Shown here: positions 23,001 to 36,940 of the stretch, one piece after another
Numbering within the stretch: position 1 is the stretch's first letter
How the letters are laid out: every line of letters begins with the position of its first letter
NCBI GenBank assembly: GCA_033063855.1
Contig: CP093829.1
Location: forward strand, 3,730,243 to 3,794,242
Source: Smittia aterrima
Lineage: Eukaryota; Arthropoda; Insecta; Diptera; Chironomidae
DNA: 64,000 bases
Direction: 5' to 3'
The notes under the pieces: model-generated
Databases searched by the model: none
Told to the model about the DNA's origin: nothing
Seen by the model: only the letters and a program-made list of their open reading frames with translations
Program-made: the position numbers and the translations under genes

Positions 23001-23450
23001 TTTAGAAGATTTTTTCTTTGAACTGCTAGAAATACAATAAAATAACAAGTTATTTAAAACATTTCACCATACTGACGATTAGTACAACCCAATAAGCTTT
23101 TCCCTTACTTTACAAACGTTTTTTCAGACGAGAAATTTTGCAATTAAAAAAACTTTACACATCACACTTGATTACTGCGAATGATGAGAAATTTCTTCAG
23201 CAAACTTACGCAGCCAAATAAGTTCAGGGCTTATGATGATATTTATAATCCTAGCTTAGTACTTTAATCAATTTTCCACCGATAAATTTGAGATTTTAGC
23301 TTTTGCAAGAATTCAATTTAATTTTTCGAATATCCGACGCCTTCAAACGGATAAAGCAAAACTTCAGATAACAAATTTGAATTGCAAACGCTCGTTAAAC
23401 TTGATAAAAAATTAAAATTTCCGAAAATAATTTTTTATAATGAATTTTTC

Positions 23451-23456
23451 TTTATT
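23451..23456 (-). terminator. AATAAA poly(A) signal of the dipeptidase gene
   Basis: Minus-strand AATAAA about 70 bases after the dipeptidase stop codon and about 450 bases before the Bag6 start codon. Confidence 0.65.
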
Positions 23457-23526
23457 AGACCAAGTCCCAACAGATTCATTAAAAAGATTTATATAAAATG
23501 TTGATTAGATACATCGCACAATATGA

Positions 23527-25326
23527 TTATTCCAATTGAGAGACTTCGTACAAGTAAGCGCCGAGAAGTTTGCTTCCTTCGATGTAATTGCGAATGTCTA
23601 ATTTCTCGTTCTGGCTGTGAGCACCATCGTCACCGCATCCCATTGGCAACAAGATTGTGTTCTTTCCAGTGACTTCTTGAAGAGTCAAAGTAACTGGGAT
23701 TGAACCACCCTCGCGAGTGAAATCAGGCTCAACCTTGTAGACATGACGAGTTGCTTTAGCAGCGGCTTGGTAATGTGGATGATTTGGATTTTCTGTCCAT
23801 GGGCGACCTCCATGAGCCATATAGCAAGTCATTTTGTTTGGAGATCCCCATTCAGCCCATTTCTCGTTCAAATAGTCGATCACATACTTTTCAATTTGTT
23901 CTGGGCTTTGATCGGGGACAGCACGGATAGAGAACTTTCCAATGACTTTGCGAGGAATGACAGTCTTTTGTCCTGGATCACTGAAAGCTCCTTCGATTCC
24001 ATGAAGAGACAAAGATGGATAACGCCAGCGGTGCATCAACAAAGCTGTCTTTTCTATTTGTCCAAATAAAAATTTGTTAATTCTAAAACTTTAAAAAGAA
24101 ATCAAAGAAGTTACCTTCGTTGTGAAGAAGCTTAGTTGTTCCCATATCTGCACGATAAGCATCGACATCGAAAGTGATCTTCTCGTAGATATCTTTCTCA
24201 TTTGCCAACAACGGAGCAACTTCGCGATAAATGTTAGGAACGAGAATGCGTCCATCCTTGTCGACGAGTTTTCCCATCAAGTGAATCAAATCAGTCATTG
24301 CTTCATGAACAGTTCCTCCGAAAACTCCAGAGTGAAGATCCTTAACGGCGCACTCAACTTCAAGTCCAAAGTAGCAGATTCCTCTCAAGCCGTATGTGAT
24401 GCAAGGCTGAGTTGTTCCGAGCCAGTAATTGTCGGAGATGCAAACGTAGTCAACGTCATTGAACCAGCTTTTACGAGCATGCAACAATTCGTCGAGTCCC
24501 TCAGAGCCAGACTCTTCCATTCCCTCGAAAACGAATTTAATGTTAACTGGAACTTCCATGCCCAACTTCTGATATCCTTCAACAGCGTTAATCCATCCGA
24601 GAACTGGTCCTTTGTCATCGCTCGATCCTCTTCCATAAAGTTTCTCATTGCGCTCAGTCAAAACGAAGGGCTCTGTGTCCCAACCGTCTTCCTTCAAAGC
24701 TGGCTGAACATCCAAATGTCCGTAGATTGCGACAGTCTTCTTAGCTGGGTTCTGCAATAATTCATCGCTCGATTAATCATCAGTGGAGCATTAAGTTAGC
24801 TTTCAGGTGTCAAGTTTCAAAGTACAGCAATCAAAAAAACATAAAATCCCTCAAAAAAACAAATCAAATTTCATTTGACCAACAATTGCTCCAACAAGCA
24901 ATTGTTTTGATAAGATAAGCCGCAAATTCCAAATTTCTAGTGGTTTGTTGCGAGAGGGAGATTATATCAATAGGCTTTGAATGAAGTAAGCTTACATTTC
25001 CTAAGATTCCCATGATCACATTTGGGAGTTTGAGAGAACGACCATCGGGAAGAGTTTGAGATCCAACGTCAACTTGTTCAACAGTAACGCCGATCGCCTC
25101 TAACTTCTTCTGAGCCCAGTCCATCATTCTCTGGCATTCGGGACGGTGATCAGGCCATGCTGACACTGACTTAATGGCTACAGCCTCGCGCAATGTATCG
25201 ATGTACTTTGCTTTGTTTGCGTCGATGTGACTAAATGCGATAAAATTTGCATTATCATCGGCAGTAAAAATATTTCATGCAAGCTTACGCAAATAACTTC
25301 TGCAATGGTGCTGGCAACTCACTCAT
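23527..25326 (-). CDS. Cndp2: cytosolic non-specific dipeptidase (M20, CNDP2 type)
   Basis: Four exons (25289-25326, 24996-25230, 24115-24751, 23527-24053) join in phase to 478 residues (human CNDP2: 475). It hydrolyses dipeptides such as Cys-Gly using two divalent metal ions (Mn or Zn) and acts in the cytosol in peptide and glutathione turnover. The di-metal ligands are visible: H103 in YGHLDVQ, bridging D136 in GRGSSDDKGP, general base E170 and ligand E171 in EGMEESGSE, D198 in ISDNYWLG, and H449 in DDGAHSQNE. The signature MHRWRYPSLSLHGIEGAF is intact. There is no signal peptide, which fits the cytosolic rather than the secreted carnosinase branch. It lies head-to-tail with Bag6 downstream and the RhoGAP gene upstream. 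Confidence 0.95.
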
Positions 25327-25752
25327 TTTGATAAGACAACTGTATTCAATGATAACTCAACGAGAACTGTTTTACTGATAAATTTGTAAGAGAACTTATT
25401 GACAACAAATGAAATGGGGAAATGTTTGTAAGTTTCGTCACGTTGAATTTTGAAGTTAAAGGGGGACAAAAAGCTTAAGAAATTTTCTGAAAAATTACGG
25501 AAAATGATTCTCAATCTTTACTCTGCAATCACAGCAAGCTGAATCTCTAAAGCTTCCACATAATTTACGAACAAATCTCTGAAAAAAAAAACATTTCAAA
25601 TAAATACGTTGAAATCGGTTAAACTGAATAAAAATTTTAGTTTTTCCATTTTCATTTCTTAATTTCGAATCACATTCATCAAACTAGTTTTTCAATTAAA
25701 TCGATCCATACAAACGTCAATATTATTTACTCTGTTGGGGGACATATAAAAA

Positions 25753-28700
25753 CTACTTCTTCTTAACAACTTTCTGAACACTTGAAATAATTTCTTGTCG
25801 CTTATAAATAGGCATTTTCTTTTCTGATTCTTCCTTCTTCTTTGGCGCTGAGGTTTTCATCGAGGCATTGCTGATGTTTTGGTTGGGTGGCATTTGAATT
25901 TTTGCTTGCATGCTCTGGACATTGTGCGAAGTTTTGAGTGCGGGAGGAGTCGCTGCTGATATTCTTGACTTCTTGTTCTGATCGCTGAGAATCCTCTCGA
26001 AGTCAGCAGTTTTGCTTCTTAGAAGTACCGAACCGATCGATGAGATGCTTGGCGTATAGTTAGACTCTCTTGTTGTCTTCACAGGCGATGCTGGAGGTGG
26101 AGCTTGAAGAGCGATATGTCCTGCTGATGAAGACATTTGTATTTTAGTGATGCTCGGTTGACGAGTTTCTGTTTGTGACTTTTTCAATGGAATTTTAGTC
26201 GATGATGATGTTGATGCGGTTGGCTCTTTAACTGTTCTACTCGAATGCTTTGCATCGTCTCGCTGTGGAGTGTTAACTGTTTGAACTTCGTCTAAGCGTT
26301 TTGTGGTGACGGTGACTGATTGGGGACGTTGATTGGGAAAGATTGTTGGTTGGACGTTTTTTCGTATGACTGGAAATTAAATTAGAGTTTTCTACTTAGT
26401 GTCATTGGATCTATTGATTAATCAGGGAATCTAATAATGAATGATAAATGAAGGTTTCTGTTGAGAACTTACGCTCATCTGATAATTCGAAACTTGAATT
26501 TGTATCCTCGATGAAAGGAATATCAGTGATGTGATCGCCAAACTGATGTCCTGGCTTTTCGTGAAGGTAAAATTGAATATTTTGACCGTGAATGCCACTC
26601 GTCGAGCTGAGACCCTTGCCAGGAGCTACAGCTTGAACAGGAATTTTAAGACTTGCTGTGACAACTCCCGGTCCATGTGAAGAAGCAGACAAAGGCGATG
26701 ACATTCGTCGTGTGACAGATTCAAAAACATCAGAAGCATTAGAATCGATTGACGAGCTTCTGGTTTTATTTGGATCATTAGATGAGATTGTGTGGATGTA
26801 ATAATCTCGATCACCGCCAACGGAAATGCCAGACGAGTGTTGATAACTCTCATGAGTTGATGAAGAAGATGACAAGTCTCCTGACTCAGTGCGATCGCTT
26901 TGCTTTCGTCGTCGCATTGGCTTCTCAAGATCTTGATACTTTAATCGATGATTGAGTCTAAAAAGAATTTAAATAAAATCAAACGAAAGCTCTAATCGAA
27001 AGCGTTTACCTTCTCGCTGATTGAATTCCGCCTTTCCCAGCATTTTCATGTAAAATATCTTCCCTCGAGTAGACAACTCGCTTTGGCATTTCAATAGTCG
27101 AGATCGCTGTTGTAGCTGATGAAGAAGTAGGCGAATAAACTTTCTCTTCGTCTGAGAATGTCGTGTGATGATGTTGATTGTAAGGCGGGCTTAATGGAGG
27201 GATTGAGCTTCCACTGTCGATGTCTTCCCTAAAATGAGAAATAAAGATTTAATTCCAAAGGTCAATTAATCATTTTGCAAATCTTTACTCTTGTCTGATG
27301 TATAAACGATCGAGAAGATAGTCGAGCTGCAGGGGGTAAACGTCCATCATCGTCGTATAAATCTCGTTCATGTCTTCAGACGGAACGATGAATAAATCTT
27401 CAAAGTGATCGATCATGATTCTAATGATGTTGATGACATCTGCACGTTCAGCCATTTCTTGTTCTTCGAACTGTTCTGACTTAATGCAATGAAGAATATT
27501 TGGAGCTATAATCGTTGCGAGGTTTGTGCTGTCCATCTTATTGCCATTGTTAAGAACTTGACCGTCAAACGTCTTCGTGTCATTTGAGACACGAGCAACT
27601 TTTCCTAAGAACTTTAATAATACGTAAAGGGTGTCGCGATGGGCTACCGGAAGGAGATGAATCATATGAGAAATTCCTTCAAGTTGTAATCTTCGATTTC
27701 TTATCGCTAAAAATAAATTTGAATGAAATTTTTGAGACATTTCAATTGAAAGTGAACTTACACTGAGTTTGCAAGAATGCTTTGTATAAATGCCTGCACA
27801 GAAGTGGTTCGGGTAGATCACGAAAGAATTCTTTGAGAAGATTTGCAATGTCATGTGGACAAATGTCGGGATCGATTGCTGTGACTCCTCCTTTGTCAAA
27901 GTCTTCTCTTAACTAAAATTTAACTTTTAGTTAATTTAAGAATCTTTAATATTAAAATATTTTCTCACCTGTCGCACTCGCTTCCTAGAAGTGCTGACCC
28001 TGAAAATCCCGACAGTGTTTAAACCATTTTCCTCTAGAAATTTTGTACAAGCTAAGACGATTGAAGGAACTTGCTGAAGATGAATATGAACACCAGGTAT
28101 GTTGGATGCTTGCAGGTCGTCGTAGTCGTGACTGCTTCGACGATCAATGTTGGCATTGAAAAGAGGTAAAAATGTGTTGTGCAAATATTCGGCGTCAGCT
28201 TTGGCAGGAAGCGATTCACATGAGCCCGAGTTATCGCGATGTTGATGATCGAGAAGGGAACTTAGAGAACTGCGTGAGCTTCTTGTCTCTTTCTTCTCCT
28301 TCGTGCGATTATTATCATTCTCGATGCATTGCTCGAGAGTTATGCCAAACACTAATCCACCTAGAAATGAGAAGAGAGATCAACTTTTTGAAATATTTCA
28401 AAGATCCACGTGATCTTCACCTTTCGAGTAATCATCCTTTCCTTTGCTGTCGAAGATCCCTGTGGTGACTGCTTTTCTTTTAAGTAAGAGCACTCGACGT
28501 TTGTGAGGTTTCTGTGTATTTTGAGTTGATTCTGTAATGAAACTCAAATAAAAATCTTTCTGTAAAAACGTTCACTTCACTTACCTTGAGGTGAGAGCGT
28601 CACTCCGAGCTGAAGAATTTTATCCTGCGCTTGCTTCTCAAGCACTAACCTCTCGACCTCTGTCAGACTCGGTAAGAAGACATCTCTGAGTTGAACGCGC

Positions 28701-31635
28701 TTGCCGTTATTTGTAACCCAGACACCATTTCCCTGGAATGTGCGCGGACGGAGAGAAACAATTAAAAAACAAAATAAATTTCGCTTTTCTCGCAAGCAAA
28801 AAAAAAATAAATCTCGCGCTAAGAAGAAAAGATTTTTATTGTTCCCTCGCTCGAAATAATATGCAACGACGAGAAACTACAAAACAACGAGCGATTTTAA
28901 TGTGTTTCCCTCTAAATCTGACGTCATAGTCGATTGTGAGGAAATATTTTCTCATTCTTCGTTTAAAAATAATTCGCGAGAAAAAATGTTTTCCTCGGAA
29001 TCGGTTAATTGCCTCGATTTCATTAAGTGAGAAAAAAATATTTGATGTGACAACTCACCTGAGGTGTCCACTGAGGTTTCACGTCTGATGTTGATGGCAC
29101 AAGCGTTAGATTCGATTGCGTTCGCGTTTGACTCTTCGACCGTGATCGAAAAATCTTTTTTGACATCAAACTTGTTCTTGATGTCACATTTGATGATGAC
29201 TTTGACTTTTGCATTGCGCCACTGTTTGTTGCCACGACCGTCGAGGTTGAAGAGTTGGACGGCGTGGGTGAGCTGGATTGGTTATGGGAATTATGATAAA
29301 ATAAGTTTGAGAGAAATTGAGTGCCACTTTGAATTATTCCAGTCGAAGGAGATGTTGGGGATGAAGGAAGGGAAGGAGGCGGAGACAAAGACAAAGGAGA
29401 TTTAGTTTCAGGCGGCGCAACGTAAGGCGCGAAGATTGGCGCATTATTGCATCGATTCAACTCTTCACTATTTCCAAATAAGACATCGAGCCAATCTCTG
29501 TCAGTTTGGCAACCTTTCATGAGACCGTCGTCATCTCCAGGCTTCGTGATTTCACCTTTCGCTTTGATGTTTCTTAGATTTCTATCGTAATTGACTCGTT
29601 TAAAACGATTCGCTGCATCGTTGTCCTTTGGTTTCTTTCGCGCCATCATCAAATATCTTTTGATTGTGTCGCTAACTGATTGCGAGACGTCCTTGTTGTC
29701 AATGCTTGGCTTTCGACTACCACGACCACCATCAGGATGAGAATCTTCTTCCTCCTGTCGTTCAATCTCAATTTCTTTTTTATATTCAGTGAACAGGTTG
29801 TTCAATGCTTCCCATGGAATTCCATCAGTTTGAGTTCCGCCATCGCTGAAAGTCTTCACAGGTTTTCTTGAAACGTTCTTTAATATTCCTGGCGATGTTG
29901 GACTTGATGGAGAACTTGAATCCGTTGATTGCTTTGAAGTTGAGACTGTTGTTGTTGACGTTGTTTTGGTGATTGTCTTTAACGTCGTCGAGATTGTTCT
30001 TGAGGATCTGAGTGAAGGATACTGTTGCTGGTGCTGGTACAATTGCTGCTGTTGCTGATTAGCGAAAATCTGTTTCTGTTGACTGTAAATCTGATGGGGC
30101 TTGGAGAGCATGGAAGAAGGGGAATTAAATGATCGTGTCGATGATGACGAACTGATCGCATAATTCGAAGGAGATGACGGCGACGTATTGAAGTCCACTC
30201 CCGATCTATGATAAACTCGATAGTCCTTGCTTCCACCACTTTCGCCTATTCCACGAATCGTGTTACGATATCCGCTCGTCTTCGTGTCGATAAAGTCAAC
30301 GAAATTGTGAAATGTTGATGAGATTGTGCTGGTGAGCGATGACATTGATGATGAATAAGAAATATTTAATGATCTTGTCGATTCAGTGCGCGGAATTGTT
30401 TTTGAATACTTTTGTTGCGTTCTAATGTCGTTGAGAATCTTTCTCAGCAGAACTTTATCTTGAAGAAGATCAGTTGAGATTTCATCGTTATCCAAGTACG
30501 GCGAATAATTTTTCTTTCGATATTGCTTGAGGGTGTCGAGAAGGAGTTGCGAATGAATGGACTCATTGCCAGGCACGGGATGCCAAATACTGTGATCTTG
30601 AATATTTGACTTTGTGACGTCAAAGGCATCGGAACCAAAAGCATTTGAGGGAGAAGCTCCAGGGGATGATAAACCGCCATGGGAAGATAGCGATAGGGGT
30701 GCAGAAGGAATAACTCGTGTGCCAGAAGTTCTTGAAGCAACAGCAGAAGCCTTCGAACCAACCATAGCAGTCTTCGAACCAGCACCAGCAGAACGAGTTT
30801 GTGCTTCATTGAAGCTTTGACTTGAAGCTTTACTTCGCTCTCCATACGATTGTTGTTCATACCTTGATCTCCCACTTTGTGTCGACGACTCGCCATACTT
30901 CCTAACGTTACTATCATCATCATCAACATTATTATTATTGTTATTTACTTCTCTCGAGCCGAACTTTTGCTGCTCGATCTCACTCTCTTCAATCCCGGAA
31001 TTTATGCTCAGATATTTCTCCAGCATTTTAATGATAAGATCGTCAGTGCCCTTGCCTCGTGGACGATCATCTTCACATTCATCAGCGGAACTGCCAGTTG
31101 GAGGACTGCCGAGTGTCACTGGTCGCTTCGAGAGCTTGTTTTTATTTTTACGACGAAAGCTTCCAGATGCGCCTGGATACGAAAGCTTTCGCTTCCAAAT
31201 TAAAAACTTTTTCTCGTTCTGACAAAGCTTCTGGAAATGCTCTTCGATCTTTTCAATGTTTTCCGGTTTGTTTTGTACACCTTCAGGTATTAACTTGCGG
31301 CCGGCATCTGCCATGTATCGCCAAGTTTTCCTTGTCAACAGCCATCGCGTCTTTTTCTCACCAGCACCTGTCGATGGCTGACGCTTCAATGATCGATCTC
31401 GTACTGATGACTTACGGCCCATTGCTGTGTATCCACTTCTTTCACGCTTTATATGACTCAAGTATTCTTTATCACTGATTTGACTAGCAACTGTTGCAAC
31501 GTGTTCTACTAAATTTCTACTTGTTGACGGATACGATTGGGTTCTCACATATTTTATTTCACTGCCATTCTTCGGCGCTTTGAATTCATCACTTGTTTTG
31601 TGACTTTGAGGGGGTTGGCTAGTGGACTTTTTCAT
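25753..31635 (-). CDS. Rho GTPase-activating protein, ARHGAP6/36 type
   Basis: Nine exons in phase: 29059-31635, 28585-28732, 28421-28531, 27969-28360, 27762-27912, 27289-27706, 27010-27228, 26473-26957, 25753-26369. They encode 1705 residues. The first exon (859 codons) is mostly disordered, Ser-rich and basic, with polyQ near residue 540. A TEVERLVLEKQAQDKILQLG helix before the catalytic domain resembles ARHGAP6. The RhoGAP domain spans about residues 1036-1235, with the arginine finger R1066 in VGIFRVSTSRKRVRQ and the GNKMDSTNLATIIAPNILH motif. It should stimulate GTP hydrolysis on Rho-family GTPases and act in actin regulation. The tail is again disordered. The ATG at 31633-31635 was used because the frame upstream has only non-ATG codons. 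It may be the ortholog of Drosophila RhoGAP102A, but I am not sure enough to give the symbol. Confidence 0.9.
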
Positions 31636-32177
31636 TTCTTGCAATGTTCATTGTTCACTTTCTTTCACCGATCAGCCTTGAGCTCAATAATTATTGATTC
31701 ACAGTACTTTTTGCTTCTATGTTCATAGACGAAAGAAATTAAACACATTCACAGTTTAGAAGGAGAAAAAAGGTGAGCACGACGTTTGTTTGGAGAAAAA
31801 AAAATTAGAGTGAGCTCCCCGCGAACCAATCCGCGATTTGATTAACGATCCCCAGTGGTTCGAGTTTCCCGCACAACGATTCCAAACTAATTTTTCACTT
31901 ATTTCTCGGCTTGTTTCTTGAAATCGTCTTCCACTCTTCTTATTCGCTCATCCTCTCATCGAGAAAAAAGAGGAAAAAGAAGAAAAGCGAAATCTGAGTT
32001 TTCTTTTTTCTCCGTTCAAGAGACTCGTGGTTTTCCCTTCAAAGCTAAAAATAAAATAATGTTTTTTGATTCTTTTTTTAAATGAGATATTTTTGAACGA
32101 GAAGAAAAAAAAACCACGAAGGAATGTTTTTTCGTATTATAATAAGTGAAGTATTTTACTGAAATATTTCTGAAGGC

Positions 32178-32197
32178 TTTCTCTCTCTCTCTCCCCT
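32178..32197. repeat. short CT dinucleotide run
   Basis: About six CT units followed by CCCCTTCC. On the minus strand this is a GAGAG tract of the kind bound by GAGA factor. Its position upstream of the RhoGAP gene allows a promoter role, but this is only a motif match. Confidence 0.4.
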
Positions 32198-35100
32198 TCC
32201 TCGTTAATATTTTTTTTTGCCAAATTCACGCGAGGACAAGTCAAAACAATCAAGCTTTTAACACTTTCTTCTTCGCGAGCACTTGAACTTTTCCCTTCAA
32301 AGATCAACTCAATGCTAACTGAGGAATGTTTAGTGTTAGACCTGTCGCTTTTGTCTTTGTCGCACTCTTCGATTGCAAAGCTCAAAATTCAAAGGAAATT
32401 TTATTTATTTCTCTCACCGAACTTGGCGGTTATGTTTTCGCGACGAAGAATAACAAATATCTGCCCAGCTCTTTGAAGAATAGAAAGCATTTTGATAAGT
32501 GTGAAAAAGCTTTGTTGTCTGGGGAGGATTGAACAAGAGAGGAAATCGCGGCTGACTCGACTTTTCTTCTCTCCCGTGTGTGACCATGAAAATGAAATTT
32601 ATTGTCATATTTTTATAGCAGCAATTTTCACGGCAGGAGAGTCATTGTATCACCAGATTTCTTTTTCTTCTTCTTCTACAGATCTCACTTTGAATTTTCA
32701 CATTTTCAATGCTTGATTAGTTGAGCTTCGCACTTTGGAAGTAATGTGAGCCTTTTTAAACAAATGAAAACGTTTTTCTTTCGTGAAATAAGAGAACACA
32801 CTTTTTTTTTGAAAAAAGTTTTTCTTGCTCCGCGAGAGAGGATTTTTACGTGGACGTCGAACTTGTATGATCACCGTTTTTTTTTTCGCAAGTATCGTTC
32901 AAAAACACACGAAACAATCCTCTCGTCGGTTGCTTTTTCGTTCTCTGGTAGTTGTTATTGTTTAAGTGTAAGAATTTTCCTTCTTTTTTTTCTCGAGAGG
33001 AGCGAATTTATCATCCACGAAAACTCGAAAGGCTCAATAAAACTTTTTTCCCCGAACGAATATCGCTTTGCTCTTTTGAACTATGAGACTAAGTATTCAA
33101 GATCGTTTCCTCGAACATCGAAATGAATCTCTTTCGAAATTTTTCCGCCTCGTTCAACTCTGAACCTTGAATCAGTTTGCGTCACTACGAACTTTATTTG
33201 CTGTTTCATCTCAGACTCTTCTTCGTTTTGGTTTGAACTTCAAGTTTTCAATTGAAAAGTTTTGGAAAAAGTTTCATGTTTGCCACTTTCTTGACTTTCC
33301 TCAAATATTTCACTCGCGAAAATCGCCACACGAACGATCACTTCTACGGGGAGATTTTTAATGAGATTCTTCTCTTATTTATCGGTTTAAGCTTTTCAAT
33401 TTTTTTTAGCTTCTTCAGACGGCGCTCTTTCGCTCTTCACACTTCAAAAACTTCAAACTAATTTTAAACAAAAAAACCATTTTCTTTCTTCTCGAGCAAA
33501 GAATGGAAGAAATCATTATTATTTCCTTGAGATATATGAATGCAGACGATGAGGAACGTCTTTTGCCGACTGAATTGCTTTACCCGCGCGCGAGAGAGGA
33601 TCTAAAAAATTGAATTAAAGTTTCTTTCATACACAACAGAAAAAAAAAATGTGAAAATCTTTTTGAGATTTTCTCCGACATTTTCACACACAACCGCTTT
33701 TTCCTTTTCCTTAACGTAAGTGAATGGGTTTTACGCCTAAAAATACGTGGATCACCTGTTTATTAAAATGGAGTTTGGCTATCGGAGCAGCAGTTCGAGG
33801 AAAACGTTATTTTTCTACGCAGTGTCGAGAGTTTAAAAATAATTGTTTGTTTTGCGGTGCGTTTCTCATTAACGAAACATCGTCGCACACAGAGAAGTCC
33901 GCAAAGGACTTTTAAATCTTCAGAGCAACGAAAATGATTCTTTTCTTCACTCAAGTTGAATTAATTTCTCCAACAGCCTTCCATATCATCATTTTCCACT
34001 TATTAACAACGCGAATTCAACTGCCCGGCTCAGTGAAAATCTCACTTTGGGTCTCAATGAAAAGAGAAGAAAAATGCCGATATTTTTGAAGAAAAAAATC
34101 ATTTGAAAGTTAAAAATAGAATTTAAAAATTTCTCAAGTACGAATTCAACCACAGATGAGTCGATGAAACTTTCACACCAACAAAAAATAATATTTCGTA
34201 ACTAACAGCGAAGAGTTCACTCGACTACATGATCAGTAATGATATCAAAATATTTTATCAAGAGATATTGCATTGACACTTAAAAATATTTATTTGGATC
34301 CTTAAAAAAAATATTTCGCAAAATAAATTTTCGATAAGAAAATTCACTCAAATTACATTTTATTTATTTACGAACTTCTCAGGTTTTATTGAAAATAAAT
34401 CGTTTGACAACATGTTTTCTGTAAAAGTTAATCTTGAAAAGTAAATTTAGTTGAAGGGAAGGGATTGTCGATTGGAATAGATTCATGGCATAAATATTCG
34501 AAGCGTGAATCAAAGTAGCGAAAGGAGACTCATCGTTTGACGTCATTCGCCATTGCACAACTTAAGTTTGAGATTAGTAACGTGTCCAACAAACGTTGTT
34601 TGTTATAACCACCTGTCTCTCCAAGCGAGCACTTTGTTGTGAGGTCAGGCAACTTATGTTTTCCCTATTTACATCATCGTCGGAGAAATGATTTCGCAAA
34701 TATTATTAAATATATTGTTATGACGTCAATCGAGAAAACGTGAAAGTAGAGAGCGAGGGAGAGACGAATCGTCACGGAAAATCGTTCGTGAGAAAGAAAA
34801 ATCCGAACACGATCGTTCAGACTCGCGTTTCGCTCAATTTCCAGTGGAACTTTTCACGTTTTCGTATTTTACGCGAGTCTCCTTTGTCACTTGACGATTC
34901 TCGCGAATTATCGCATGATTTCATACTTACGCAATTAATCTAGCGACAAAATGGATGAAAAGTTTTAATTTTCGGATTTTCCCACACACAACAGATGGAA
35001 AACTTAATTGTAACTAAGAAAAGATTTTTCTCGATGATCTTTTCTCAACTTTCTTCTTCCTCTGCTTCTGGCTTTTGTCATAGCTTCACTTATTTTCAAT

Positions 35101-36887
35101 TTTCACTAAAGTTCTCCACCAACTTTTAATTGAACTCTTTCCATGTTTCTCGATGCCTCCTTGCTAATGATGATCGTCGTACTGACTCGTTTGACGTGAA
35201 AACTAAACACCAAGTCAGTAAACGCGAGACGAAAATCGTTTTACTCGAGATCAATTTACTCGGGGGGGCGAGTTCGCGAAACACTTTTCTATTCAACTCA
35301 TATTAATTAAAATAAAATTAAACAGCTCTGGCTCCCTCCTGCTTCACGCAAATTGTTTGTGGTCGCAAGTCAATGAAAATATACACAAACAGTGACTTTT
35401 GATTGAATTGTGTCAGTGATTTTCCTTCTTTTCTCTCTTGTGTTCACTATCCCAACTGAAGGTTGATATTCGCGCGCGTCTCAACCTCTGTTTTTATAAC
35501 GATTTATACGATTTTTCGTTGCCTCTTTTGATTATGTGTGAAGCTATAATTTCGACTGAAATGAAGTCTATTTCAATCGATAATTTGACAGTTGATCTAA
35601 CCTTCAAAGAATTGAAATTAAATCATTCGCGTTGTCCCTTGTTCTTCTTCAAGGGAAATACCATAAAGTCTACCGAGTGAATAAGAAAGCGGCGACAAAC
35701 TATCGCGCGACACGACTGTTCCCTGTTGAGAAAACGAGCGAGCACATTATTCAGCAACTTTCACTAAACTGACAACACGAGAAAATATTCACTCGCGCCA
35801 GTAGCCAAGCGGCGAGAAAATGTAAATTTTCGCAACATCGTCGTTCCCTTCACAGATGTGAAAGAACCGAGGAGATGAAGAAGAAATTTAAAATTAAAAC
35901 TTCATTTTTGAAGGCAAAGTAGAAAGAAAACTGCGAGCCGATTGACGTCACGAAAAACTAATGTTTACAAATTTCGTAAAAGAAATTTTCCGATTTTTCA
36001 TCGTTCACACTTGATCGTGTGAAAAAATCTCGCTTTAGCTTTGAGAGCATCCGCGACCTGCTGTTGAGCGCTTAAGCTTCTAGAGAGCGGATGATTTAAT
36101 TAAGTTTTCTAAATTAGTTTCCCTAAATAACGAAATAAGGAAGCTTACAGCTTCATGGAAACTCCTAGAGATGACATCATAGTTTGTATTCTCTCTTCCA
36201 ATGTGAACGCTTTCAATGTGAAGAAAGTTTATTTTCGTGATGCCGTTTTTCTTTTCAATTGCATGTGAAACGCTGAAATAGAATTAAATAAGAAACGAAA
36301 TGATTTATCTGACATTTTGTGAGGTGAAGTCTTCAATTTTGGAAAATCGTAATCAAACATTTAACTACAATTGGTTGTTAGAGGCCGATTCCCTCGAACC
36401 TGATAAAACAATTTCTTAAAATAGATTTTCACGAGTGTCTAAACAAAAATGCTTTTGCAGAATAGTTTTCTTTTTTGCCTTCGAGAGAAAGAGAAGAAAA
36501 TTAAATATTTTCCTCATTCGCTGAGATAAAATAAACAGACGAAGTCTGAGGCGATGATCGCGAGAGATGAGAGTAGATCAACGAGTGGAAATTTTCCACA
36601 TCCAAGCGAAAGCTCAATTGATATCTACAAGAAATTCGAATTGATCGTTAAATCTTCTCTTCCGTTCAATTCATAAATTCGACAAAACAAAATTTCTTTT
36701 ACAAAGAAAACCTGAGACATTGCATTTGCTTCTTGTTGTTGCATAAAGCGAGACGAAGTTTATTCGCATTTTATCGCCCAATTACTAATTCCATGTATCG
36801 CGTTACTGGCAACATTCGAGAAACAATTAAACATTATCGACATCAAGAAAAATGATTTTATGTCAATGATTTCTGTTTAGTATTCAT

Positions 36888-36893
36888 TCAGTT
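36888..36893 (+). promoter_or_regulatory. initiator of the MEX-3-like gene
   Basis: TCAGTT, a strong match to the arthropod Inr, lies 51 bases before the ATG at 36941. No TATA box is evident at -30. The short 5' UTR this implies fits an intronless gene with its own promoter. Confidence 0.45.
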
Positions 36894-36940
36894 CTCGACC
36901 CTATCGGGACTCAAATCGTTCTTTAAAAGTTCTAATTAAA

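Larger units (their letters stand above)
31636..36940. other. 5.3-kb interval without a supportable gene
   Basis: Presumed 5' flank, 5' UTR and possibly first intron of the RhoGAP gene (-), and upstream region of the MEX-3-like gene (+), which diverge. It is rich in polypurine/polypyrimidine runs, for example pure CT at about 32181-32192. Open frames of 60-126 codons are Phe/Lys-rich products of AT-rich DNA. I found no tRNA, no known microRNA and no conserved domain. Confidence 0.45.

Noticed and set aside
24122..24760. 212-codon plus-strand frame opposite the dipeptidase
   Set aside because: It is the antisense shadow of the conserved dipeptidase exon; the minus-strand protein is unambiguous.
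32746..33126. 126-codon plus-strand frame
   Set aside because: Phe/Ser/Lys-rich low-complexity product of T- and A-rich runs, starting at a non-ATG codon; no domain, no splice support.
33724..33915. 63-codon frame with scattered cysteines near the RhoGAP 5' flank
   Set aside because: The cysteines do not form a zinc-finger or secreted-peptide spacing, and the opposite frame is equally open.
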